Shown: piece by piece, positions 45,301-56,779 of the stretch
Layout of the letters: the number at the start of each line of letters is the position of its first letter
Position numbering within the stretch: the stretch's first letter is position 1
Assembly (NCBI RefSeq): GCF_000003195.3
Contig: NC_012875.2
Location: 12,428,174 to 12,492,173, forward strand
DNA from: Sorghum bicolor
Lineage: Eukaryota; Streptophyta; Magnoliopsida; Poales; Poaceae
DNA: 64,000 nucleotides
Direction: 5' to 3'
The notes under the pieces: model-generated
Database searches by the model: none
What the model was told of the DNA's origin: nothing
The model's input: only the letters and a program-made list of their open reading frames with translations
Translations under genes and position numbers: made by a program

Positions 45301-46205
45301 TTTTTATTTGAGTTCATCTTGTCATGCAAAACCACGTTTTTAATTGAAAATTTTAAAATTTGAATTTGTTAAACAACCTCGGATGGAAAAACTCTCTAAA
45401 TAAACTTTGTAGATTTTAAAAAGTTATGAAACTTCGTAGTTGATAACTTTTTGTTTTGAAATCATCTTGTCATGCAAAAACTATATTTGAATTTCTTAAA
45501 TTTGAAAAAATCGTTACCGAGTGTTTTTTTTTAACATCTTTGACACCTTCTTTGCCGAGTGTAACAAAAACACTCGGCAAAGAAAATTTCAAATCAAATT
45601 TTGAAGCCCTAAACGAACTCAAATCAAAAAGTTTTTAACTACAAAGTTGTACAACTTCTCAAGATCTACAATATTTATTTTGATCATTTCTTTATTTGAC
45701 AAAGCCAAAATAAATTTGTTTACAAAAATTTTACGTCTCTCTTATAGTTTATGAAAATATAAGAGAGATATATAAGATTTTAGAAATATATTAGAATGAC
45801 CATGTGCGAGGAACATATGACGAAATAACCAAAATAAACTCTGTAGATCTTGAAAAGTTATGAAATTTTGTATTTGGCAACTTTTTTATTTGAGTTCATC
45901 TTGTCATGCAAAACCACGTTTTTAATTGAAAGTTTTAAAATTTGAATTTTTTAAACAACCTCGGATGGAAAAACTCTCTAAATAAACTTTGTAGATCTTA
46001 AAAAGTTATGAAACTTCGTAGTTGATAACTTTTTGTTTTGAAAACATCTTGTCATGCAAAAACTATATATGAATTTCTTAAATTTGAAAAATTCTTTCCC
46101 GATTGTCAAAAAAAAACACTCGGTAAAGAAAATTTCAAATCGAATTTTGAAGCCCTAAACAAATTCAAATCAAAAAGTTTTTAACTACAAAGTTATATAA
46201 CTTCT
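42345..46205 (+). repeat. Tandem array block 2 (6 copies)
   Basis: The same monomer and orientation as block 1, with landmarks at 42868, 43477, 44081, 44609, 45220 and 45802. Spacing is 528-611 bp. The number of TTTGCCGAGTGT palindrome arms varies between monomers, from one pair (about 44375-44405) to several (about 44900-45000). The block is cut at tataacttctcac by the truncated Tekay LTR. Confidence 0.9.
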
Positions 46206-47494
46206 CACGAATCTAACGCAATTTGAACGGGTCAAATCGGAGCTATAACGAATATTTTATGGCCAAAACAAGTTCAGTGGCAATTCTGTAATTTCCTGAA
46301 AGCGTATTTTGACCTAAACCGACAGAGTTTACGCTTTCCAAACAGCAAGACGTAAACTGCGAAATACGCTAAAGACCGCGGCCGAATTTGGAAATCTGGG
46401 AGGGGCTCTTTAAGCAAAATTCCCCCCCGAAGGGGTACGGTGCATCCAGGGCCGTTGATCTGGAATCGGACGCGCGAGATTAGAAAGAAGAAAACAGAGG
46501 GGGGGGGGAGGAGCGGCGCGCCGGCCGGAGGGGAGGAAGGGCGCGGCGGCGGCCATTGCTGGCCGGCCCAAGCTCGCCGGCGACGCCCTGCAGAGCGCAA
46601 CGGAGCTCGGTTTCGCGATCCAAAAGCACCGGGAGAGAGAGGATGCAAAAGCGAACTCACCCCGGGCTAGAAATGCGGCCGGGGAAGGCCCGAGCGGCTC
46701 GCTCCATGGCCGGCGGCCATGGAGCTCTCCGGCGAGCGCGGTTGGGCACTAAAGGACCTCATTTCGCATGGCAAAAGGACGGGGAGGGAGCGGGGAAGAG
46801 TGGGAAGCTCACCAACGCAACGAGAATCGACGAAAACGGCTCGGGACGGCGGCTTCGCGCGGCCAACGAACAACTCCGGCGACGGTTCTCACAGCGCGCT
46901 TACGGAAGCGAGCAGAGGCGAGGGGAAAGCGAAGTGGGCGAGGAGAATGGCTCGGGCACGCGGGGTTTTCTCCAACTTAAAGCCGAGACGCGGGGAGGGA
47001 ACGTGGGGGGAGCGGGGGCGCGGCTTGGGGCCGGACGGTTTCCATCCGAGAGAGAAAGGGGGAAGCGGGCGGCGGCAGTTGGAGAAGGAGATGCTGACAG
47101 ACGGGCCCGACCTGTCAGCGGGTGAGAGAGAGGGGAAGGGAGGGGGAGGCGGCTGGCTGGCGGGCCTCGGCCCAGAGAGAGGGGCGCGCGCGCGGGGGGT
47201 TTTGGGCCGAAAGGCCGAATAGAGAAAGGGGAAAGAAAAATTCCTTTTTATTTTTCAAACAATTTTTCAATGCATTTTCCAAATGGATTTTTAATCAGTT
47301 TGACATTTGTTTTCAAAACACTCATCACTTAAAAGAATGCTCCAGCATGAATGCAACATAAAGTTTTCTCTAAGCTTATATTAAATTTTAATTTCTCCAA
47401 ATTTATTTATTTTCCTATATTGAAAATGCTCACAAAATAAATTCATTTAAATTCATTTTATCTATTTAAAAGAAAAAAAAATTTGGGTGTTACA
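46206..47494 (-). repeat. Truncated 3' LTR of element E
   Basis: Near-identical to 55526-56779, with small indels. About 1.6 kb of the LTR (the left part in window coordinates) is missing; the array sequence joins at gaatctaacgc. GC-rich frames at 46274-47361 are repeated in the other LTR (55591-56528) and are not genes. Confidence 0.85.
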
Positions 47495-47495
47495 A

Positions 47496-47510
47496 TTCTA
47501 CCCCCCTTAA
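47496..47510 (-). promoter_or_regulatory. Polypurine tract of element E
   Basis: The minus strand reads ttaaggggggtagaa immediately before the 3' LTR. It primes plus-strand DNA synthesis in LTR retrotransposons. Confidence 0.75.
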
Positions 47511-47542
47511 AAATAATCTCGTCCTCGAGATTTAGACGGTGC

Positions 47543-48810
47543 TTACTCAAAGAGGTATGGATAAGATTGTCTCAGCTCATCTTCTCTTTCCCAAGTGGCT
47601 TCTTCTTCTTTATATCGGTGCCACTGCACTTTGCACATTTTTATAACCCGACTCCGGGTGACTCTTTCCGCTGTTTCTAAGATCTTGATTGGATATTCCT
47701 CATAAGTTAGATCTCCTTCAACTGTGAGTTCCTCCAATAGAATTTGTTCCTCAGGCACTCGCAAACATTTCTTCAGTTGCGACACATGGAACACATCGTG
47801 AATACCCGACATACTCGCAGGCAACTCTAACTGATAGGCCACTTCTCCACGTCTCCTAAGAATTCTGAACGGTCCAACATACCTCGGTGCCAATTACCCT
47901 TCATATTAAACCTCCTGACACTTCTCATAGGTGACACCTTGAAATACACATAGTCACCTAACTCGAATGCCAATTCTCTTCTCCTAGTATCCGCATAACT
48001 CTTTTGTCGAGACTGAGCTACTCTCAAGTTGTCCCGTATTTTCCGCACTTTTTCCTCTGCATCTCTAAGAACATCAGGTCCAAATACTTGACTTTCACCA
48101 GTCTGATTCCAAAACAGAGGTGTTCTACATTTCCGCCCATACAATGCTTCAAACGGTGCCATATCGAGACTTTTCTGGTAACTATTATTATATGAGAATT
48201 CAGCATATGGTAAACTAGTGTCCCAACTGGTACCATACTGTAACGCACATGCTCTCAACATGTCTTCTAGAATCCGATTTACTCTTTCAGTCTGCCCATC
48301 GGTTTGGGGATGATACGCGGAACTAAAGTTCAACTTTGTTCCCAATGATTCATGTACTTTATGCCAAAACAGTGATGTGAACTGTGTACCCCGATCAGAC
48401 ACGATCTTCTTCGAAACTCCGTGTAGACTCACGATTCTATCCATATATAATTTTGCCAACTTTGCACCATCATAGTTGGTCTTAACGGGCAAAAAGTGAG
48501 CAACTTTAGTGAGTCGATCCACTATTACCCAAATTGAATCATACCCACGCTGAGTGCTAGGCAATCCAGTGATGAAATCCATACCTACTTCTTCCCATTT
48601 CCATTCAGGCACTTGCATTGGTTGCAACAACCCTGCAGGTCTTTGGTGCTCGGCTTTCACCCTCTGACAAGTATCACATAACGCTACATACTCTGCCACA
48701 TCTCTCTTTAATCCATACCACCAGTATTTTTCTTTAAGATCTAGATACATCTTGGTGCTTCCGGGGTGAATTGAATATGCAGAGTCATGTGCTTCACGTA
48801 GGATTGCATC
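47543..48810 (-). pseudogene. Integrase and chromodomain of element E
   Basis: After a TGA at 48811-48813 the frame goes on with an HHCC zinc finger (SIHPGSTKMY, ALCDTCQRVKAEH) and the catalytic core: MDFITGLPST with the first Asp, IVSDRGTQFTS with the second, TERVNRILEDM with the Glu. Near 47890 one base is lost, and the rest (47543-47893) continues in another frame with [20 protein letters not shown] and [13 protein letters not shown]. The C-terminal [19 protein letters not shown] is a chromodomain of the plant chromovirus type, which in related elements directs insertion into particular chromatin. The protein ends at a stop at 47543. Confidence 0.88.
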
Positions 48811-50643
48811 TCAGATGGATTTCACTTCTGGCACACATATTCTCTTCCCAAACCATAGTGTACCATTTTCATCTAACCTGAAACCCGGTGCTTTTCCAAG
48901 CACTACATTCTCTGAAATTTCTTTTAATTTCTCATCCTCCAACTGACCTTTGCGGATTTCTTGCTCTAGGGTGGGCTGTAACTCCAATTCAACAGTGTTA
49001 TTCACTAAATCTAAATTGAGATGCTCTATTTCAGCTAGCAACTCTGTGGGAATGAAGGTCAATTGCAGCCCATTGGCATAGCTCTTTCGGCTAAGTGCAT
49101 TGGCAACAACGTTTGCCTTCCTGGGATGGTAATGCACTTCAAGGTCATAATCCTTTATTAATTCTAGCCAGCGGTGTTGCCTTAGGTTCAGATCTGACTG
49201 TGTGAAAATATACTTCAAACTTTTGTGATCCGTATAAATATCACACTTGTGTCCAATTAGATAATGCCTCCAAATCTTTAGAGCGTGAACCACGGCAGCT
49301 AGCTCCAAATCATGAGTAGGATAGTTCAGCTCATGTTTTCTCAACTGCCTGGATGCGTACGCCACTACGCTTCCTTCTTGCATAAGCACACATCCAAGGC
49401 CTAAGCGAGATGCATCGCAATAAATAGAGAAGGTTTTACTCAGATCAGGTAAGGTCAACACTGGGGCTGTGGTCAACCTTTTCTTTAGCTCCTCAAAATT
49501 TTCTTGGCACTTATCTGACCAAATAAATTTGGCACTCTTCTCTAGTAGGGCTGTCATGGGCTTTGCTAACTTAGAGAAGCCTTCAATAAACCTCCTATAA
49601 TAACCAGCTAGTCCCAAAAAGCTACGGATCTCACTAGCATTGGTTGGAGGCTTCCAATTTAGCACATCCTGCACTTTACTGGGGTCTACGGCTATTCCAC
49701 CGTTAGAGACCACATGTCCCAAAAATGAGACCTCATCCAACCAAAACTCACACTTGCTTTTCTTGGCATACAACTTATTCTCTCTAAGCTTTTGCAAGAC
49801 CAGCCTCAAGTGTTCAGCATGTTCTTCTTTGGTTTTGGAGAAGATTAATATATCATCAATGAATACTACCACGAACTTATCCAAATACTCCATGAACACC
49901 TTGTTCATCATATACATGAAGTATGCAGGTGCATTGGTCAACCCAAATGACATGACTGTATACTCATACAAGCCATACCTTGTGGTAAAAGATGTCTTAG
50001 GTATGTCAGTTGCACGGATTTTCAACTGGTGATAGCCAGATCGGAGGTCAATTTTGGAGAACACACATGCTCCTTTCAGTTGGTCAAATAAGTCATCTAT
50101 TCTAGGCAGTGGGTATTTGTTTTTAATAGTGACTTCATTTAATGACCGATAATCCACACACATCCTCCTAGTGCCATCTTTCTTATCAACAAAGATTACT
50201 GGTGCACCCCATGGTGAAGAACTAGGACGAATAAACCCTTTTTCTTGCAATTCCTTAAGCTGTTTCTTAAGTTCCTCTAATTCATTTACCCCCATTCTAT
50301 ATGGTCTTTTTGCTATGGGTGCAGTTCCAGGTAAAAGCTCAATAAGAAATTCAATGTCTCGGTCTGGTGGCATACCTGGCAACTCATCCGGGAACACATC
50401 GGGGAACTCGTCCACCACCTGGTCTTCTTGATTACCACCACTCAACTGATTCACTGTAGCAGTCGGCTGAGGCTGCACTGCCACATCCACACTTATTCTA
50501 TCCCCACCTGGTGATGTCACCACCACAGATTTCTCCTGACACTGTATTACTGCCCCATGCTGCTTCATCCAATCCATACCAAGTATGAGGTCAATTCCCA
50601 TGGTTCTTAGCACAATAGGTTTCACCTTGAAATCTACCCCCCC
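48811..50643 (-). pseudogene. Protease C-terminus, RT and RNase H of element E
   Basis: The open frame (604 codons from 50625) starts inside protease ([17 protein letters not shown]) and covers RT with [18 protein letters not shown], [16 protein letters not shown] and the intact catalytic box [14 protein letters not shown]. RNase H follows with [27 protein letters not shown] and [11 protein letters not shown]. Near its end VVANALSRK stands where plant elements have VVADALSRK, so a catalytic Asp of RNase H appears changed to Asn. The frame closes at a TGA (48811-48813) where related elements read on; a single C-to-T change from CGA would explain it. Confidence 0.9.
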
Positions 50644-52066
50644 TTAGAGATATACTAGTGGAGGGGCTCCAGTAATTAGCTGGCATGGTGCCTCCCGGTG
50701 AATTTACTAGCATGGAATTTTTTAGTGCACAAAGTGGGATGCTATGCACTTTAACAAAAGTTTGGGAGATAAAAGAATGTGAAGCACCAGAATCAAACAG
50801 TACTGTAGCGGGGATGGAGTTGATGTTGAACGTACCCATCATAACCTCTGGTGCTTCGTGAGCTGTGTCAGTGGACACATGGTTCACTTTTCCAGAGAAC
50901 GGAGGTCGAGCAGGCCTCTGATTGTTGTTCTGGTTTTGCTGGGCTGGTGGATTCTGCTTCTTGGGGCACTGGTAGGCATAGTGTCCCACCTCTCCGCAGC
51001 GGTAACAGGCATTGGGATTGCCGTTGGGTGCTGCACTCTTGCCAGGAGCATTGTTGGGCACTCCTTGGCGTGGTGCTTGGTTGCTGACCTGTTGCTGGGG
51101 GCGTTGCTGATTCTGGTTGCTATACTGCTGCTGGGGACGTTGTTGGTTTTGGTGGCTGTGCTGCTGGTGGTACTGGGGACGCTGAGGAAACTGACCACGG
51201 TTCCACTGATTCGGCGGTCCTTGACTGCGCTGAGGGAATCCCTGCTGAGGGTACGCACGTGGGCGAGTGTTGCTGCCCGACGGTTGCCCCTGGAGCTTAT
51301 TCTTCTTTGCATCCATCTCCTTGCGCTTGTTGTCGATGACAATAGCGCGGTTCACCAAATCTTGGAAACAAGGGTAGGTGTTGCTCATCAGCTGTAGCTG
51401 CAGCCCATCGTACAGACCCTTCAGGAAGAGACGCTGCTTGTCAGAGTCCCTGGCCACCTCATATGGAGCATATCGTGACAGTTGAGCAAACTTGTCACGA
51501 TATTCACTGACTGACATCGATCTCTGCTTGAGAGATCTGAACTCTTCCGCTTTAAGTTCTATCAGGCCCTCCGGAATATGATGGGACCTGAACCCTTCCG
51601 TAAACTCCTTCCAGGTGACTGGCGGAGCATTGTTCGGGCGTCCATATTGATAGGACTCCCACCACTCCTGTGCAGGTCCTTGCAGCTGGCCTGATGCGTA
51701 CAGCACTTTCTCCAGGTCGCTGCATTGGGCTATGTTCAGCTGCTTCTCGACTGCTTTTAACCAGTCGTCTGCCTCCAGTGGATCAGAGGCATGGGTGAAC
51801 ACCGGAGGACGTCCTTTCAAGAACTCCCCACGCTTGTCACGGACTTGAACCGGCGGGGGTGCTGCTACTGGTTCATTGTTCATATCGTTCATCATGGCTT
51901 GCATCAGATTAGCTTGCATACCCATGAGCTGCTCAATAGTCATCGGCGGCGGTGGTGGTGGCGGATTCTCAGGTACACCACGTCCACGGCCACGACCACA
52001 GCCACGGCCACGTCCATGACCAGCGGCTGCTCCTTCGGCGTCCACCTGCTTCCAACAAAGATGCAC
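50591..52066 (-). pseudogene. gag and protease N-terminus of element E
   Basis: A Gly/Arg-rich N-terminus (GRGRGCGRGRGRG) and a Pro run precede the capsid region: FLKGRPPVFTHASDP, ADDWLKAVEKQLNIAQC, LKQRSMSVSEYRDKFAQLS. A Gln-rich linker with repeated QNQQRPQQQ units leads to one CCHC zinc knuckle, CYRCGEVGHYAYQC. The protease starts with LFDSGASHSFIS (DSG active site). A one-base gain in a 7-C run at 50637-50643 shifts the frame, so gag-protease ends early at 50591 and pol reads in another frame. The true start codon is uncertain; an ATG at 52066 is the first in frame. Confidence 0.88.
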
Positions 52067-52725
52067 GGCTTTTAGTGATCTTCCAAAAATAATTATTCAT
52101 CGCTTATAATGAATAAAAACAAGTCTAGCAGTTTTCTGAACAAGTTTCAAACTCAGCAGGTCAGTAATCCGTGCTTATCTCATAACCTATAGATCCAATA
52201 GGAACATGGTATACATCGTTGGAAAGGTTAAGAAATTCTATACAAACTTTATTCAGACCACATTTACTGATTCCAAAAGTAACATAATCAAAAATGTGGT
52301 TTATCGGGTTCTGCTCTGGTTCTCAGTCTGCGCAGGTACAGCAAATTAAAACGGACATATCTCATAGATCCGAACAGATAATGAGGTGATTCCAGTTGGA
52401 GATGAAAGATATACCAGTCTAGTTTTCATCATAAGAATTTCATAATTTTTGACTGAACCGATAATGATATATTGAAAAAACACCACAGACTGCTCCAGAA
52501 ACAGCATGACTGAGACAAGATAAAGTAACCCAACTTCGAATTTAAACAACATTTACTTCTAGGATTAAGGTTTAGAAACATGCGGACAGGTCCACATGTT
52601 TCCACAATCAAACAAATCTCCAAATCATAATTGTTCATCAACACAAACAGCAACTCACTGAAGTTCACATGCCACACATTACTGAAATACTCGTGCTAGC
52701 GTCAATCTAGAAAGTACTGGGAAAT
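52067..52725 (-). other. Noncoding stretch between ORF0 and gag of element E
   Basis: About 0.66 kb of AT-rich sequence with no credible frame. The minus strand reads ttggaagcag/gtggac just inside gag, which could serve as a splice acceptor joining a leader to gag, but no donor was tested. Confidence 0.5.
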
Positions 52726-53666
52726 CTAAGGAGCTCTATCCTGGAGAACGAACTTGCAGGGCTTCTTCTTGTAGATGGGTGGCTGTCCAAGCTGACCACG
52801 CAGCTCATCCACCTGACGCTGGAGGCGCTTCACCGCCTGCTGCGCAACACGCAGCTCCTGCCTCAGTGCCACGTTCATCTCCTGAATGGCACTGACGTGT
52901 CTCACAGTCGTATCCAGGGTAGGGTCACCGGCAGGAGGTGCTAGGACATGCCATGTCCTGCCATCTGGTTCGTTACGAGGAAGGAACCGGTGCCTATCCT
53001 CCTGCATGGCCTCAAAACGGCGGCCATGGTAGTGAAAGTACGCGGCCTGAGCTGCATCCTCCATGCTCTCGTAGGCGGAAGCATGTCTAACCCTGCTCTC
53101 GTGGATGGACTCCACCTCATCCGAGTTGTCGACGTTGTTCCGAGCGGTGATGATCACCTCGGCCTTCCAGTAGGTGTTCTCCAACGGGTGCTTGTGCTCC
53201 GAGCAAAGGTAGCGGACGGTGGCAGCAAACTCCGGGTAGTAGCTCGCCAACACACCCGTGAGCAGAGTGTGGTAGTGAGAGTCCTTGTCCGCCTCCATGA
53301 ACTTGTTCCTGGAGGTCCATCCCATCTCCGGAACAACCTGTGGGTACTGAGGCGTCGGTGCTGAACCCGTCGACGCGTGGGGTGCAGGCGCAGGTGGTGC
53401 AGGTGCAGGTGGTGCAGGCGCAGGTGGAACTGGAGCGGCAGCCTGAGGGATCGGTACCGCCACTGTAGGAGCTGAAGGTGTAGGCGTAGGGGACCCCGTG
53501 TCCATAGGCTCCTCCTCCTCGCCGCCACCAGAGGCGACGACCTCGGCTCAGGTACAGGTGCTGGTGCTGGTACGGGTGCAGGTACTGGGGCTGGTGCTTG
53601 TGCAACTGGCGGAGCACGGGCGGCGATGAAGAGAGCACGGTACGCGGCTGCGCTGCGACGAGGCAT
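52726..53666 (-). pseudogene. ORF0 upstream of gag in element E
   Basis: The product would begin MPRRSAAAYRALFIAARAPP and pass a Pro/Ala-rich repeat (PAPVPAPVPAPAPVP), then change frame near 53535 into a second Pro/Ala-rich part (APPAPAPPAPAPPAPAPH). The rest has MGWTSRNKFMEADKDSHYHT and VRYLCSEHKHPLENTYWKAE. The end is a likely coiled coil (QEMNVALRQELRVAQQAVKR, QVDELRGQLG) and a basic tail. I recall an extra ORF before gag in the rice elements RIRE3 and RIRE8, which also have very long LTRs. Its function is unknown to me. Only one frame break was noticed, so it is well preserved. Confidence 0.7.
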
Positions 53667-53839
53667 CTATAAATTTTATTTAAGAATTAGAATCAATATG
53701 TTTACAAAAATAGAACAGTGGGTAAGAATATAAAATTTCAATAAAATAACAAGAAAGTAAAGTGAGCAGTGAAATAAATAAAGCAAAAATAAAAACCCTA
53801 AATTGACTGTTTCTACCTAGGTTTGCGTCCTACAGCCTT

Positions 53840-53851
53840 GCTTTGATACCA
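53840..53851 (-). promoter_or_regulatory. Primer-binding site of element E (initiator tRNA-Met type)
   Basis: The minus strand reads tggtatcaaagc, three bases after the LTR end. It matches tggtatcagagc, the complement of initiator tRNA-Met used by chromoviruses, at 11 of 12 positions. Confidence 0.8.
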
Positions 53852-53854
53852 ATT

Positions 53855-56779
53855 TGTCACACCCAAATTTAAGGATAAATTTGAGTACAATAATGTGCGC
53901 CCCAGGAATAGTCGCGTACACAAGTCGACAAATTACAAATGTATCATCACAAGTGTCTTACATAACGTTATTACAACACAAAAATATCAAAGTCTGCGAC
54001 AAACGGAAAATATGACTCATAACTAGCTATGATATGATAACTCCAACACAGGGACGACCGAATGGGGGATCGCCAACCTAGAAGTCCTCCGGGAATTCCT
54101 CGTAGTAGCTGTCATCTGTTACCCATCCGGGATTTTGTCCAAAAAGAAATATAAAGACAAGCGTGAGTACATCTCGTACTCCGCAAGCATAACATAGGAT
54201 TTTATGCGGCTCAAAAAGGTTAGACACTGGCTACTGCAGTTAGCATTTTAGTTGGTCAATGTTTTAATCCTATTTAATCATCAATTATGCTTAAACTCCC
54301 GATTAACCCAAATGAGCACATGATAATAACACCGTTAACCTTCACGGCTAACACCATCACCATCACGGTTAAACCACATTAATCATCACGATCAATTCGT
54401 CAGATTTTCACAAGTTATTTCCCATAACCTTCCACACCCAACTATTCCGTAAGGGTCCAAGGCCGCTCATGTCCGAGAGCACGGCTAGTATACCAGTTTG
54501 ATCAAACTCTGCGCAGAGGAGTGCACTTTTCCCGTAAGTCGTGTTACCCATATGCCCGGGGTTTGCAAGACCCACTAACACTGCCAAGGTGAGCGGGCAG
54601 GGAACACTATGAAGCCTTCCATAGGCCACGTCTAACCAGTTAGGGCCGCAAGGTTTCCTCGGCATGAAGATATAGAGAACCCCCTTTCCTATGGCACATT
54701 TCCATCACGGCTATACACATAGGAACAGAAGCAGTTCTATACCCAAAGTGGCAAGCCCCTCTTGCGCCCTTTCGGGTAACCTCTAACTAGCTAGATGAGA
54801 TCCTATTACTGAGCTAAAGTTAGAGCCATATAACCATCACGGTTGCACTGTAAGTCCCGGATTGTCGCTTACAGAGAAGTCCTTACGGAGGGTCTAGGTC
54901 AACCCGACCGAAGTCAATTGCACCATAGCCCTTTTTCCCAACATTTATCATCATATTCATTAAAGTCAGAGTGATAATAAAGTCTCAATTATTTAAAGCA
55001 CTAGCACAGCTACCCACATGCATTCTACCCATAGGTGTCATAAATATATAGTCAGGTAGCTAGGATGTCCTTAGGGTTACCAAATTAGACACATGCAGAT
55101 GCGTAATTAATTAAGTGAATAGGTGTACAAGGGAAACCCATGTTATACTTGCCTTCGGTGAAGGGGAGCTGCTGCTGGTCCTGTTGCTCCTCGAAGTAAA
55201 ATGGATCACCCACGGACACGTCACCATCTGCGCTCGATCGGTACCACACAACAACACGCATCCAGGTTCATTCATACAAGCAAACAATCATTTAATTAGA
55301 ACAGTACACCAATCAGATCAAAAATGAAATAAAATATTTAAAAACAGAACCTACGTTTCGCTACGATCACATAGATACGAAGATCACGAAAATCGGAGCT
55401 AAAATGACCAAGTTACGAGTTTTCGGCGATTTCCTATAGGCAATTAATTAATTAAACCTAACCCTAAAAATAAAAAGTGGCAAACTACAGAAACAGTGGT
55501 ACTATCATGTAGAGAATTTAATTACGAATCTAACGCAATTTGAACGGGTCAAATTGGAGCTATAACGAATATTTTATGGCCAAAACAAGTTCAGTGGCAA
55601 TTCTGTAATTTCCTGAAAGCGTATTTTGACCTAAACCGACAGAGTTTACGCTTTCCAAACAGCAAGACGTAAACTGCGAAATAAGCTAAAGACCGCGGCC
55701 GAATTTGGAAATCTGGGAGGGGCTCTTTAAGCAAAATTCCCCCCCGAAGGGGTACGGTGCATCCAGGGCCGTTGATCTGGAATCGGACGCGCGAGATTAG
55801 AAAGAAGAAAACAGAGGGGGGGGGAGGAGCGGCGCGCCGCCGGAGGGGAGGAAGGGCGCGGCGGCGGCCATTGCTGGCCGGCCCAAGCTCGCCGGCGACG
55901 CCCTGCAGAGCGCTACGGAGCTCGGTTTCGCGATCCAAAAGCACCGGGAGAGAGAGGATGCGAAAGCGAACTCACCCCGGGCTAGAAATGCGGCCGGAGA
56001 AGGCCCGAGCGGCTCGCTCCATGGCCGGCGGCCATGGAGCTCTCCGGCGAGCGCGGTTGGGGACTAAAGGACCTCATTTCGCATGGCAAAAGGACGGGGA
56101 GGGAGCAGGGAAGCTCACCAACGCTACGAGAATCGACGAAAACGGCTCGGGACGGCGGCTTCGCGCGGCCAACGAACAACTCCGGCGACGGTTCTCACAG
56201 CGCGCTTACGGAAGGGCGCAGAGGCGAGGGGAAAGCGAAGTGGGCGAGGAGAATGGCTCGGGCGCGCAGGGTTTTCTCCAACTTAAAGCCGAGACGCGGG
56301 GAGGGAACGTGGGGGGAGCGGGGGCGCGGCTTGGGGCCGGACGGTTTCCATCCGAGAGAGAAAGGGGGAAGCGGGCAGCGGCAGTTGGAGAAGGAGATGC
56401 TGACAGGCGGGCCCGGCCTATCAGCGGGTGAGACAGAGGGGAAGGGAGGGGGAGGCGGCTGGCTGGCGGGCCTCGGCCCAGAGAGAGGGGCTCGCGCGCG
56501 GGGGGTTTTGGGCCGAAAGGCCGAATAGAGAAAGGGGAAAGAAAAATTCCTTTTTATTTTTCAAATAATTTTTCAATGCATTTTCCAAATGGATTTTTAA
56601 TCAGTTTGACATTTGTTTTCAAAACACTCATCACATAAAAGAATGCTCCAGCATGAATGCAACATAAAGTTTTAATTTCTCCAAATTTATTTATTTCCCT
56701 ATATTGAAAATGCTCACAAAATAAATTCATTTAAATTCATTTCATCTATTTAAAAGAAACAAAATTTTTGGGTGTTACA
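53855..56779 (-). repeat. 5' LTR of element E, 2.9 kb
   Basis: In window direction it runs tgtcacaccc to gggtgttaca (2,925 bp). It contains an AT-rich left half resembling the solo LTR at 39450-42344 and a GC-rich part (about 55750-56530). The short GC-rich frames in it are repeated in the truncated partner and are not genes. Confidence 0.9.

Larger units (their letters stand above)
46206..56779 (-). mobile_element. Tekay-type chromovirus E (Ty3/gypsy), one LTR truncated
   Basis: On the minus strand the order is 5' LTR (56779-53855), primer site, ORF0, gag, protease, RT, RNase H, integrase with chromodomain, polypurine tract and a 3' LTR of which only 1.29 kb remains. Long LTRs starting TGTAACACCC, the initiator-Met-type primer site and a chromodomain mark the Tekay (Del) clade. 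The coding region has four visible lesions but is otherwise long and well preserved. No target duplication can be tested because one LTR end is missing. Confidence 0.9.
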
